A stretch of 64,000 nucleotides of DNA, taken from assembly GCA_033558025.1 (NCBI GenBank), contig JAUCEF010000006.1, forward strand, positions 1,550,001 through 1,614,000, written 5' to 3'. The notes beneath the pieces were generated by a model, which saw only the letters and a list, made by a program, of their open reading frames with translations, was not told the origin of the DNA and did no database searches. The DNA comes from Phytophthora sp. 'mugwort'. Lineage: Eukaryota; Oomycota; Peronosporomycetes; Peronosporales; Peronosporaceae. Numbering within the stretch: the stretch's first letter is position 1; each line of letters begins with the position of its first letter. A program made the translations under genes and the position numbers. Below, in pieces: positions 20,400-30,605 of this stretch.

Positions 20400-20960
20400 A
20401 AGTGTGGGTCGAGAATTGTAGTCGATGCTGAGCCTGGCTCAAAGCGCACTGACGCAGTGCTTCCTGTCCTTCGGCAGTTCGGCAATTCGTCTTATCAATT
20501 ATCCTGGTGACCCAACGGCGGTCGCTGTGAATCGTGATATGACGTCAGGCGTTGTCGGTCCAGTCGTGATCCCCAGACTGTGATCACTCTTGAAAGTATC
20601 TTGGCGACTACAGAGCCTGCTCAGTTAGATTGCTCTGAGCAATCCGTACACGCTCTCGGAGAGCCATGCTAGTGACAAAAATCCTCTGTTCGTCTATCTG
20701 TACTAGCCAAATGTTGTTCAACACTCGGTTGTGGTCGAGCAGTCTCAATAGGGTACCAGCGGACTCGTTCTGAATGATCAAGTATTTCCACCAGATCAGA
20801 TTCTTCTGAAGGAACCTCGACATAGCAACTCCCGTCCTGCGGCCTTTTCGGCACCGGGTTTGCACTGCTATCAAGCGTTGTACAAATGGTTTGATGGTAG
20901 GGATAAATCCGATCACGCGTCTCAATACCACCACCGAACTGTCCAGCTGTTCAATGAGAC
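20400..20960 (-). pseudogene. DIRS-type RNase H domain after the reverse transcriptase
   Basis: Minus strand, downstream of the WVDD-bearing reverse transcriptase. The readable frame 20934-20608 contains VVVLRRVIGFIPTIKPFVQR followed by FLQKNLIWWKYLIIQ. This resembles the connection/RNase H segment of DIRS elements, in which a 'G.L.hi...ip.gr.fl.rl' helix precedes a W-W-x-x-x-L strand. The frame is lost after 20608, and the rest up to the recombinase is unreadable. The assignment is by position and by these few residues. Confidence 0.4.
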
Positions 20961-21110
20961 GAACGGTTTGTCCATGATGTGTGCAAGCGCTTTGTGAGTC
21001 TTGTCCAACTTTCTCTGCGGAACTGAGAAGAACTCGGCTGGGATGTTCCAGTCATGTGCGAAATGTTCGCTACCAGGTCGAGAACTTGCCTTCGTGCCAG
21101 CCGTCTGACG

Positions 21111-22310
21111 TTACGAGATTAACGCCGTATCTGAGACGCTTCTCTGCCTTCTGAAAGCGGTGCCGATGACGACTTCATGGGGACGATGTCGTCGACCCAC
21201 TGGAATATCCAGAATGGCTCTGTAAAGACCAAGACGCTGGATGCGCCGGTGCGCTGGTAGTGTCGAACCGCTTTCCCGAACACAGCGAAGCCCGGCGATG
21301 ATGTCCAACCGAATACAGCCACGTCTGAGATTATGCCATGAGAGGAGCGAGGTAATTTCCCCAAAGGCCGATGCGTGGTGAGCATGTACCAGAACGTGAT
21401 GGAAGGCATCGGCGATATCCTCGACCATGGCATAGAGAGCGTACCATGTGTACCGGCGACGTAGGTCGCAAATACGCAGCGCAATTGACAGAAACGGATC
21501 CCATGTGGCGTCTGTGACGCGGGTGAGTCGGTCAAGTCGTTGGCAACTCCAGCAGGAGGCGACAGAACATGGATGATTGCGGCCGTCAACGTGAAGACGT
21601 TTGTCCTGCTTAGGCACCAGGGCGAACGGGCTCGAATGGAATTTAGGGTCGGTCTATAGGACGGCCAGCGACGCGATAAGACAACGCCTTTGTAGTAATC
21701 CGCGAGGAGTTTGTCAGTCACGATCGAAGCACCACTGACTGCCCCGATGTATTTTCCGGGAGGGGTTGTACGCCGAACGCTGGTAAGGCTTGATCCACGG
21801 AGGACGAATGTCTTGCTCCGCAATATCACACAAGAGCTGGAGTTGTGGATACGTTGGTAAATGGGCCCGGTACAACCACGGTCGGATAGCCTTGTTGGGG
21901 CCCGAATCGGTAGAGGTCTGACCCCGGAACAGTTCAAGTGTGCCATCCATGCCCAGCTAGAGATCCGCGATGAGGGCGTCAAGAAGCTTGGCATCGACGA
22001 GCGGTATCCGAAGTGGTGCTGGCCCAGCAGCGAGAAAGGCAGTGTCCAGTAGAAACGCAACCATAAGCCGGTCTGCCTCTTCCTGGGGACGGCGTACAAA
22101 AATGTCCATTGGAACACGGCGAAGGCACTCGTCAACGACCGCGGTTCGCGTGGCCATAGTGTCGAACTCAGAGTGGAGCCTGCGGGCTGCAGTATTGACG
22201 CACGCCGGTGGCGTTGGAAGCACGACGGATCGGAAATTCGAGAGGCTAGGCATCCCCGGCGCGAAGCGAGCCGTGACTAAATGGGCCACAGCGGCCAGCT
22301 CCTGGAGCAC
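21111..22310 (-). pseudogene. Reverse transcriptase of the Ngaro element
   Basis: Minus strand in two main frames (22310-21650 and 21617-21111). N-terminal parts read HLPTYPQLQLLCDIAEQDI. The finger/palm has VEDIADAFHHVLVHAHHASA (DIADAFHH being the first catalytic Asp region), then VFGWTSSPGFAVFGKAVRH, and FQWVDDIVPMKSSS, where WVDD replaces the YVDD box with both aspartates kept (21181-21203). These residues and the following RNase H and recombinase place it with DIRS/Ngaro reverse transcriptases. Stops and shifts near 21640 and 21730 inactivate it. Confidence 0.65.
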
Positions 22311-22449
22311 AAGTGACTAGGCTGCTGCCGTGTACGCGGTAATGTCCTCGGGACGCGGATGGAACGGTGTGAATGCCAACGAATTAGCCGGGCTCTGAGC
22401 GGAGGGATACGATGGAGGGCGCGCCACCTGATGTCGTGAACCGCGTGGT

Positions 22450-23087
22450 TCACTGCCGGGAGAACGGAGTCCATGATTCAGTTGCAAAGTACGTCTGACG
22501 CACCGTTGTGTCCCTGACGCATGTGCCGCAATATATGAGGGACATCCCCGCCCCCAGGGAGCGAATAGCAGCAAGCCATGGATAGAGACGCGACGAGTTG
22601 CAGGCGTGTGATGTCAATGTCTGATTGATGATCAACTGAAGTCGCCAAACACGTATGCTATCACACGTGGTACGTGCAGCCTGAGCCAGCGAAGACAGGC
22701 CAAGAGACCGTGGGCCTCCATCGCGTTATTCGTCGGGGAATCTGCGATATTTGCGCGCTTTCCGATGGCGAGGGCGATGGAATGTGGACCAGACGCACAA
22801 CGCGTAAGCGCTGCGTCCGTCGTAGGCGCGATGACCGCCGTCAAAGGTAGCCATAACGCATGGTTCAGCCAGGATAGAGGCGGAGGGGCCAGGCGCAGTC
22901 GGAGCCGATGGGCTCCTTGTCGAAGACCAATGGCTAGTGCCAGACACAATATCACCTGATGACAAGGTGTCAGGTGCCGACGGAGCAGCTGTGCTCCTTG
23001 TCGACATGGTCGAAGCCCTGTGGCTGGTGATAGGCACAATGTCATCTGATGACAAGGCGCCAGGCGCCGACGGAGCCGCTGGCCCAC
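22450..23087 (-). pseudogene. Second RNase H-like domain, upstream of the reverse transcriptase
   Basis: Minus strand. Readable pieces in neighbouring frames are MATFDGGHRAYDGRSAYALC (first acidic residue, about 22850-22790), ADSPTNNAMEAHGLLACLRW (second, Glu), VIAYVFGDFS followed by MIINQ (third, the usual G-D-S-x-L-v-i-x-Q with Ser altered), and near 22500 a H-N-x-x-A-D-type ending followed by IMDSVLPAVNH. This is the order of a type I or archaeal-type RNase H. Its position before the reverse transcriptase is not that of a standard DIRS element, so it may be an acquired extra domain or part of a nested, otherwise lost element. Confidence 0.5.
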
Positions 23088-23240
23088 TTAGTCGACATGG
23101 TCGAAGCCCTCTGGCTGATGCCAAGCATAATGGCATCTGATGACAAGGCACCAGGCGCGGGCGGAGTAGCTGTCCTCCATGTCGATATGGTCGAAGTGAT
23201 GGGACCGGTGCCTGGCAAGAAATCACCAGACGAAGGAACG
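22870..23240 (-). repeat. Four imperfect 87-91-bp tandem repeats
   Basis: The phrase atcacctgatgacaaggtg or a variant recurs at 22955, 23042, 23132 and (weakly) 23223, each with gccgacggagc-type and gtcgacatggtcgaagccct-type partners. Translated on the minus strand they give a Pro/Ala/Ser-rich unit of about 30 residues (for example APGALSSDDIVPITSHRAST). They form a low-complexity linker between the gag-like region and the RNase H-like piece. Confidence 0.7.
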
Positions 23241-23249
23241 GTGGACAGA

Positions 23250-24250
23250 ACGGACAACGCGGGAGGGCAAGTAAGCGCAAGGTGCAAATTATCACCGAAA
23301 AACGTTGAACCGCGGGCGTGGCCACCCCCGCGCCTTTAAATGAACTGCGGATGGTCTCGCTTGAGAGTCCTGTGACGAGAGAATACTCATTGGAGGACGT
23401 CAGGCGGCAATCGGTGGAGTACGTGAGCATGGTGACACGTAGGAAACGAGCAGTCGGACGCTGCCTGAAGCGCATGCATGCACACCTGGGTGCCGTGGAC
23501 GAGCGGGATCTGAGCCCGTGTCGCGGGCGGGATGACCGTTGTCTCTGGACGACGTCCGCCAGTCTGGGAAAGCCGCGCCTGGACCGCACGACAGTGTCGC
23601 GGGGGTTGTTCTCGTCGAAAATGGCTCCCAGTACCGTTGAATACGCTGCGCATCACGGCGTCATTTAGGACACGGGATATATAGTGCTGGTGCTCTCGAA
23701 AGTCACTGCTCAGGATCCGGAGCGCCCGTTGGTCAGGTCGCGGCTATCCATGCCGTGCAGCATGTCGTTGAATAGCTCGCCAAGCACGGCTTCGTACAGG
23801 TTGCATCGGGCATGCACGACCTGTTGCGGCGCTCGGTGGGGTACGTTATGAACCGCGTCTCCATGAACCATTCGGAAAACAACCGCGATGTCTGGAGGAT
23901 ACCATTCATCAGCAGCCTCTTGGAAGACATGAAGGACATGATGGAGCTGGTCCGCTGGCGGATTCGGAAGTGAGGACCGAATTCAGGTCCCCCCCCCATT
24001 GCGTATTGTCATGGACGACCGTGCGCTCTTGCTGATACGCGCCTGGATCCTCTGAGGATAATAAGTGGCCGAGGCCGACTGCTGAATTTAACCGCGTACA
24101 GTATCTTGGTGGTCACTTTGGTCACTTGCGAAACGTTCATGCTGGAACATGGAGCAGACCCTATTCTGTGCGGGCATAGACAGAAAGGGGGAAAAGTCCT
24201 CGTTCATACCTGGAGAGGGCCGAGCGGGCAGAGGACCCACGCGGGCGATG
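23250..24250. other. Unassigned interior of the Ngaro element
   Basis: GC-rich sequence between the gag-like region and the tandem repeats. Minus-strand frames (23589-22726 and 23999-23733) are arginine-rich and without recognisable motifs. A run of nine C (23989-23997) lies here. It is presumably former pol or gag sequence too decayed to read. Confidence 0.4.
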
Positions 24251-26048
24251 CTATGAACAACCGCCTCTTCTCCGTCGGACGGAAGATACTATTGCCTGTG
24301 GGACGATGCCCCCGGGGCGATTGACCACGGGAACGCGACCGCGATCGGCGGAATGAGTCACGGTTTCTAGAGCGTGACTGACGGCCCCTCGAACGAGACC
24401 ACGCCGCCGCGAACTGCGGCTGCGAAAACAATAACGCAACGTACACTGGCTGCAACTACGCCAGCGGGGTCGCAGCTGGCGCTGACTGCGACTGCGCGTC
24501 CAAAAACGCGTCTGACGCGGAGACCGGTGGCGCGGGTTCGAACGCCCACGCCGGCGAGAAGAGTAGTGGCGCCGCGGTGATCCCAATCGGGAACGGTTGC
24601 GTCGAAGGAACGCGTCTGGTAATGGGTCGGCGACCAGGTCCCCGCGGGTTGAATGCGGTTCTGGAGGATCGGTTCGCAGGCGGGATGGGGGTGCAAGAGG
24701 CTGGTCCTGGACCAAAGCTTGTGGAGGATGGTCCCGAGGCGGAAGCGAAGGCTGGGGAACTGGGACCTGGTTGAAGTGGACCAATGTGGTCAAGTCCGAG
24801 ACTTGGCGCAAGCGTGCTTGCGTGGCAGCCGTCGCGGCACGCTGTTGCTCCATGAGCGCCGACAACAAGGAGTCAGTGGGATCCAACATCTGCAGCAAGG
24901 CGGCGCCAGGCGCCTGTGCTATTGACGTAGGTAGGGATGGGAAGCCAGCGCCAGGCGCTGCCGAAGCCATGGGCGGTAGGGAAGGTTCTGGACTGGGGTC
25001 CGCACAGCGTGGGTCAGAAGACCAGGACACGGTTGCCTGTCGTGGTTGGTCATCGAACGTGTCCGAAGGGGGCAAAAGCGTGTCCCCGCGCGTGAGGAGT
25101 GGGCATACCGGCCAGCCCCTGCGGTATAATTGGCCTCAGATGACAGCAATGCCGTAATGCTGCGCACATAAGCGAGGGGGACGGTCGCAGCCTTCTCGCC
25201 TCGGGGGGGGGGGTAACGTACGAGACGGTCCGTTGGGTCAGGTCCACCGCGGTGGACCCACCCCCGCCTGACGAGGGGAAAGCCGAAGTGAGACGCGTCC
25301 GGAGCGAAGGTGTATCGGATACACCCCCAAAGGAATTGTGGATCAGGTCCGATTGAAGTTGGGAGGCTCGACGGCAGCCGGGAGGCCCTGGTAGTAGCCG
25401 AGCATAAACTCCGCGCAAGAAACGTGGTGCGTGCGCTCATCATCGAGCGGGATGGCGACAATTTGGCGGGGCTCGTCGGCATGTCGACGAAGTGCCAGCA
25501 TGCATGTGTAGCCGGAGCCAGGCTCTAATAGCACGTCGATGTCATCGACCAGGGACAAATCAAACAGGGCTGGTATGTCAGCACTTGGCCGTAGACGAAG
25601 ACATCAGACGTCCGGCGTATGAACTTGGTATCACACCGGGGCGACGCCAGGTAGAATTGGAAACGCGGACGAAGCGAAATACCGACAAGAGGGGGCGCTG
25701 CGCCAACTCGTCCGAATAGTTTCGCGACGGCATGGTCAGGCGCCAATGCGGAATCCAGTACTCCATGTCGACGTGCTCCTGGAGCTCGGATGGAAGGTCT
25801 TCGCGACGCTGGTCATGACGCATGATGATGAGCGTGGCCTGCCAGGCGGGCCGGCGGACGTTGTCGTCTTCAGCGATGAACGGACCGGTGTCAGTGGGGG
25901 ACAGCATCTTCGTCTCGCGATCCAGTGTCGCGCAAACGGGGCCAGCCCACTCGCCGGGGGGTTCGTTAGGGGCCTCCAGCCATACAGTCGTGCCCCGCAG
26001 CGCTGCGTCCGTGGAGAGGCGCTGGCATGGGGAATAGCTTGAATGCAA
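24251..26048 (-). pseudogene. Gag-like region of the Ngaro element
   Basis: Minus strand, several frames. The N-terminal part (26048-25578) starts MHSSYSPCQRLSTDAALRGT and carries a Trp-rich segment (HVDMEYWIPHWRLTM). 25558-25343 and 25482-24919 are proline- and serine-rich. 25075-24250 contains a coiled helix (SLLSALMEQQRAATAATQA) and then a highly basic Arg/Ser tail (RSRSRGQSPRGHRPTGN). A globular part followed by an Arg/Ser-rich nucleic-acid-binding tail is the normal layout of gag proteins in DIRS-group elements. No zinc knuckle is seen. Frame changes are frequent. Confidence 0.45.
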
Positions 26049-26064
26049 TCGAGATCATGAATCT

Positions 26065-26241
26065 TCAAAAAAAAACTTTGGACAGTCTGCCTGCGTCTTC
26101 CTGGAGCTCTGAGCTCTGCTGATTCTGGAGCTCTGAGCTCGAGAGAGACTAACGGCGAATGGCTAGCTTTCTCCGTTCTGTCCCGGTTCGGAAAACCCCA
26201 CGGTTCCGACGCGCATCCCCCTCGTACTTACCCGACCACTT
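26065..26241 (-). repeat. Ngaro repeat A1 (left end of the element on the minus strand)
   Basis: About 177 bp, same orientation as A2 at 18987-19142, ending in the shared ctcgtactta-cccgaccact. It marks the 5' end of the retroelement. The sequence immediately outside (26242 onward) has no match to the sequence outside B2. Confidence 0.75.
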
Positions 26242-26708
26242 ACACGTTATGGCATAAGATATAGAGTAAATTGAAGTCAAATGTACTCAGAGATATGGCA
26301 AACAACTCGTGTCTTTATGTAGGTACTCCCATTACGTAGTATGAGATCTTAAATACGGTAGGTTATTTCTTGGACTTAAGCATTTGGGTCATTCCCGGGA
26401 TAAAAGTGATATTTGATACAAATTTGACCTGACCGCGGCAGTAAAAAGTTGGCAGATTTGCCAGGAATTTTATTTTACTGGGCTGGGACGGGGTGCTGTG
26501 ATGTACTCTTAAGTTTTTTTTTTAACAGACGATTTATTAAAGTACTGGTGTGTGCGGTTTGTTTAAATATGGACCAAATCCCGGCTATCTTGCGACCAAA
26601 TAGGATAACTTGTGATACAGGACATTTTGGATTGAAATCAAAATTTATTGATTGTCTTGTAGTGCTTGGTCAAAACATTTCCTACCTTATGATACTGATG
26701 TAAGGGTG
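26242..26708. other. AT-rich intergenic stretch next to the retroelement
   Basis: No complete gene. On the minus strand, the piece between a cag at about 26729 and a gtaggaaatg at about 26690 looks like a short exon (IVTPLHQYHK) of the truncated gene that starts further right. Beyond that nothing is readable before the A1 repeat. Confidence 0.4.
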
Positions 26709-27206
26709 TCACGATCTGAAGACAGACACCGTGATAACCATACCTCTCCACGTGTAGGCTACATGGCAAATGTAATGCCCATGTGAAGAGCACTGATAAC
26801 GGGAAAATTTCGCTCCTGGATTCGAGAGAACCTGAAGCAAGGCGGTAACAATAACCTTCGCGTGGTGGACGTTTGGCAACCAATTTGGAGCTTGAAGAGG
26901 TCCCGGAAGCACTGAAATCCCCCCAGCCGGAAGGTCGTCAATGAGAAGAGGAGCCATCAGATTTATGATGCTGTGGGCTCCAGAGAGGGCCAACAACTGT
27001 GAGCGGAGGGCACAAACTCGACGCAGCGATTGCAGGCACTGGAGCGAAGCCGCTTGCACGATGGAATCAAACTCTCCGAGAGAGCAAGCCCAAGTCTCGT
27101 ACACTTGCCAAGCTTTCGACTGGACGCCATCAATGCGGACTATTCGCAAGTCTTCGCCCTCTAGTTCCTCCTTTTCAGCGCCGGCAGTCACCATGGCCGC
27201 GATCAA
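26709..27206 (-). pseudogene. Truncated host-like gene, possible HEAT/ARM-type helical protein
   Basis: The minus strand is open for 165 codons; the first ATG is at about 27194 (MVTAGAEKEELEGEDLRIVR). The sequence is leucine-rich and helical, with repeated paired helices (SIVQAASLQCLQSLRRVCAL, HHAKVIVTALLQVLSNPGAK), as in HEAT/armadillo solenoids. After TWR there is a plausible donor (gtatgg at about 26741) and a short candidate exon near 26727-26695. Upstream, the frame stays open past the ATG to an AG near 27209. It looks like internal exons of a multi-exon gene whose 3' part was lost where the retroelement now lies. No family could be named. Confidence 0.4.
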
Positions 27207-27299
27207 GTCTTTGGAGGTTCACACGCAGGTAAGACTGGCACACGAGGATTTCGAGTACGCTCTGTCTCATTCATCATCTTCGCCATGTTCTTAGTCTTC

Positions 27300-27955
27300 T
27301 TCGCCTTCCTGCTTGTCTTCTGCTGCGCCATTTCGGTAATGAATGAGAAAGGGAAACACGAGAAAGGAAAGCAACGTAACTGGATGGGTGCACAGAATCA
27401 ATTTAATGCACGACGGATTGTGTTTTTATTGACCAAATCTAACGACATCAATCGTCAATTCTAAGAATTGAATTCTTGCGGCACGGAAATTATGCTGCTT
27501 TGATTGGATCGTTCCGCAAAAAGATTTCTGATAAATGCGTGAACTATGCGATGCGGTACTGCCCTCCCAGCAAGCAGGCACCACGTCCGCGTTGCACTCG
27601 AGACCGATCTCCGTGACTCGGAATTAGTCCAGAGAAGATAGCGTGCCGAAACCACGGAATAAAAGAACCCCAGTCCGTTTCCAACAAGTCCCGAGCACAG
27701 GAATTGACGATACAGTAGATATTTTACGACATGTTTTGAATAATTCGATGACAGCACGACAATGTGAGCACATTTTCGGTCTGCCGGCAAGCGAGTTTGC
27801 TGTCGAGCCGACTTCACCTCACTACCAACTGCATTCCCCAAGGAGTCGGCAATATATCTATTGAGGTGAGTTAAGCGATGACCGAGGCTCATCAGCGCAC
27901 TATGTGCAATAAAGGCATAACAAGTGGCTTCTATCCTTAACAAGTGCCGGAAGGA
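27300..27955. other. Spacer between the gene remnant and LETM1
   Basis: Overlapping frames on both strands (27461-27943 minus, 27643-27864 plus) are of similar length and show no domain, so I cannot tell which, if either, is coding. The plus-strand frame MPKPRNKRTPVRFQQVPSTG is the more protein-like of the two. Confidence 0.35.
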
Positions 27956-30447
27956 TTACTGTTCCTTCTCCTTCTTCTTACGGCTGTTCGCTCGCTTGAC
28001 CTTAGCCTTCTCTGCCTTCTCCGCCTTTTCCACCTTCACCTTTTCTGCTTCTGCTGCTGCAGCAGCTTCGGCATTAGCGTCCGCCGGCTCTTGAAGCGCA
28101 ATGCGGCCCGTGGCCTCTAGACTCTCGCGACACTTGGCAATCCAGGCTACCAGCTCCTCCAGAGCAACTGCAAAGAAACAAGAAAAATAAAATGTCAGTA
28201 CCCCTGCACACAAAAAAAAACACCCCCCACTTCAACACGCCAGCAGGACAACGTACTTTTGCCATCATTGTCTTCATCGATGAGCGAAATGACCCATTCC
28301 ACATCCTCCTGGGTGTTGGCCTTGCGCAGAATCGTCATAACAGCGTCACGAAGCTCCTCAGCCGAAAGCACACCATCACTATCGCGGTCAAGGATGTTCA
28401 GGCGGTCACCGACGTGACGGTCAACCTCTTCAATCTCCACCTCTAGGTTGGATAACATCGACTCAAGCTTCTTCATCATGCGGCCAGCAGTCTTGTTCTC
28501 CGTAGACTGAGCACCAATACGACCAGCCGCCAGTAGACCCTCGACATCCATGTCGTACTTGTTCTGCTTAAGCTGGCTTACCGTCTGACGCTCCTTCTCA
28601 ACTAACGACTTGAACGCCAGCGACTCCAGAGCACTCAGCTCCTCCAAGCTGACGATGTTTTCGATAGACTTCGGCACCACAGGCGCTTCTTCCTCAGGTT
28701 TAGCCTCAGTAGCTGCGCCTGAAATTGTGGCGGAAGCTGACGTCGCTTGTGCCTGGGCCCTCTCCATGATCACATCCGCAATTACCTGCTCCACCTCGGT
28801 TTGCGGCTCAGAAGCAGCTGTGGCAGCGGCCTGGGTCGCTGCTGCGTCGCTCTCAGCCTGCTTCTGGGCCTCTGACTCCTTCTTTTGGGCCGCGTCACGG
28901 AACTTCTCTTCGTCCGCAATCATCTCATTCTGGTATCGGATACTGTCGAGCTTTAGCTTACGCATTTCAGCGGTTTCCCCCTCCGTGGATGCCTTGGCCG
29001 CCAGAGCCACCTCTGTCACCACCTCTTCGTCCATGGACGACATTGAAGTAGCCAGTGCCTCCTCCAAGTTGTCCGTAGCCGTAATGTTCAGCGCCCGCGA
29101 CATGATGAGCAGCGACGCCGGTACGTTCTTGTTAATGGACAGGTCGAGCCACTGGCGCATTTGACGAACATAGCCGGCCTTGGTCAGTCCCGTAGCGCGC
29201 ATGCCACGTTCCATACAAGCCATCTGCAGCTCTTCCTTGTCAAGCGAGTCCAGACCTTCCCAAATAATGTCCTGGTCGTCCTTCTTCAGCTGACGAATAC
29301 GGTTACGCAGCTGGAAACGAAGCAGGTTGTCATTGCCATAGTGCTGCACACCCATGTATCGGCACATGCCCACAAGCTGCGGTCGCGAAATATTGTCCAG
29401 CATCAGTTCATCGCTGAACAGCTTCGCTACCTGAAGTGTCTCTTCCGCCGTCAAAGGCTCACCCCGCTGAGCACGCTCTACGAAGTTCATGACCTCACTG
29501 GCCGTAGCCTTGCGCTCCTCTGACACACCCTCCGTGTCGCGCGTGTCCTGCATAATTTCCTTCACGGTATCCTGCAGAAAGCCTGCTAGCGCAACACGTA
29601 GCTGCAGCTGACGCTTCATTGCCTCTTCGCGCTGGAATGAGTCTTTATACGTGCTTGGCAGCATGTTAGGGAAAACCTTGAGCGCTACGGGTAGCAGCAG
29701 CTCCATGAACGGCACGATGACGAAGAACGCAAACGGCACCAGACGGAGCAGATCCACCACCGTGCGCTGCAGCTGCTTGCGTTCACGCCGCGAGAGCGCA
29801 TTGCCCTTGAGCAGACGACGCAGTATGCGCGTGGACGTGGACACGTCGGCGTACAGCAGCTTGGTGCCGAGCCAGTAGTGATCTAGTTCATGTTTGGCCT
29901 TGCCCTTCATCTTGATGAGCCACTCCTTCACAGCGGCCGGGTCCGTGACCAGCACTTGCAGGGCACGAGCCACCGCCTTGACGCCCTGCATGGTGAGCTG
30001 CGGCGTGCGCTTGAGCAGGGTGACGGCGCGCTCAGGTACCTTGGGAAGCTCCTTCTCCACGTCCTCGACGCGAATCATGCGGCGCTCGCCGCCCTTCTCT
30101 AAAGCGGACTCAAGCTTCTCCTCTTGCACGCGGATCTTGCTGCGGCGGCGTCTGGCGGCTGCGATCTTCTTCTTGAGTGCAGCAGTCTCCGCGGGAGTGG
30201 GGGCGGCAGTTGGCGGGGTCGTTGAAGGCTTCGTGGGAAGTGCGGCAAACCCGCGGGTCTGCGCGCGGAACAGCAGCGGCGAGTACTGCGGCAGCGTTAG
30301 AGCCGACATTGCCGGCGGCTGGGAGATATCACGGAAGCTCGAGAGTGGTGCCAGACGGGTCGGAGCCTGGGCATGTGGAGGTATCGCCCCCGTGTAATGT
30401 AGCAGCCGCTGCGAGCGCGCCGCATTGCGCAGACTTGAGCGCAGCAT
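27956..30447 (-). CDS. LETM1: LETM1-like mitochondrial inner-membrane protein
   Basis: Two exons on the minus strand: 30447-28257 and 28167-27956. The 89-bp intron (GTACGT...CAG) is supported because the spliced frame turns an incomplete loop into DEDNDGKIALEEL and gives 800 aa. Residues 1-65 are an Arg/Ser-rich mitochondrial presequence. A membrane segment lies near 240-260 (LVPFAFFVIVPFMELLLPVA), followed by the LETM1 ribosome-binding-like domain (QLVGMCRYMGVQHYGNDNLL, then ATGLTKAGYVRQMRQWLDLS). A long alanine/glutamate coiled-coil region follows, then two EF-hand loops (DRDSDGVLSAEEL and DEDNDGKIALEEL). The tail is Lys/Glu-rich and charged. LETM1 proteins mediate K+/H+ or Ca2+/H+ exchange across the inner membrane and affect mitochondrial shape. 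It is divergent with the PHP gene. Confidence 0.9.
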
Positions 30448-30605
30448 GGTGGTCCCGGCCAGCAGATCTGGAAATGGTGGGTGTAGAGTGCTTCATTGCA
30501 ATGACCATCATTCCTAGTTTGACAAACCTCTATGATTTTATAATAAAGTGGACCTGTGGGACTTCATACCAACATACCTGGTTGACGCGCACTCTTGCAG
30601 TCGCA
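30448..30605. promoter_or_regulatory. Bidirectional promoter, LETM1 / PHP gene
   Basis: 158 bp between two divergent start codons. On the plus strand TCATTCCTAGTTTG (30508-30521) matches the oomycete initiator consensus (TCATTYY) about 95 bp upstream of the PHP start. No TATA box is visible. A matching element for LETM1 was not found with confidence. Confidence 0.45.

Larger units (their letters stand above)
18811..26241 (-). mobile_element. Ngaro/DIRS-type tyrosine-recombinase retrotransposon
   Basis: On the minus strand the order is A1 repeat, gag-like region, RNase H-like piece, reverse transcriptase and its RNase H, tyrosine recombinase, then B1-A2-B2 repeats. Split direct repeats of the form A1-ORFs-B1A2B2 and a tyrosine recombinase in place of an integrase define Ngaro/VIPER elements among the DIRS group. 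Such elements insert as circular double-stranded DNA through site-specific recombination and make no target-site duplication. All coding parts carry frame changes, so this copy is dead, but the repeats are well preserved. Base composition of the coding part (GC-rich) differs clearly from the AT-rich virus-like element to the left. Confidence 0.75.

Noticed and set aside
24597..25157. 186-codon plus-strand frame in the Ngaro element
   Set aside because: Mirror of the Arg/Ser-rich gag-like region; direction and repeats favour the minus strand.
26709..27206. Single-exon gene with a TTG start at 27206
   Set aside because: Frame stays open upstream to an AG and ends just after a good donor, so it reads better as internal exons of a truncated gene.
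28610..29164. 184-codon plus-strand frame opposite LETM1
   Set aside because: Ser/Ala-rich mirror of the LETM1 coiled-coil exon, without domain features.
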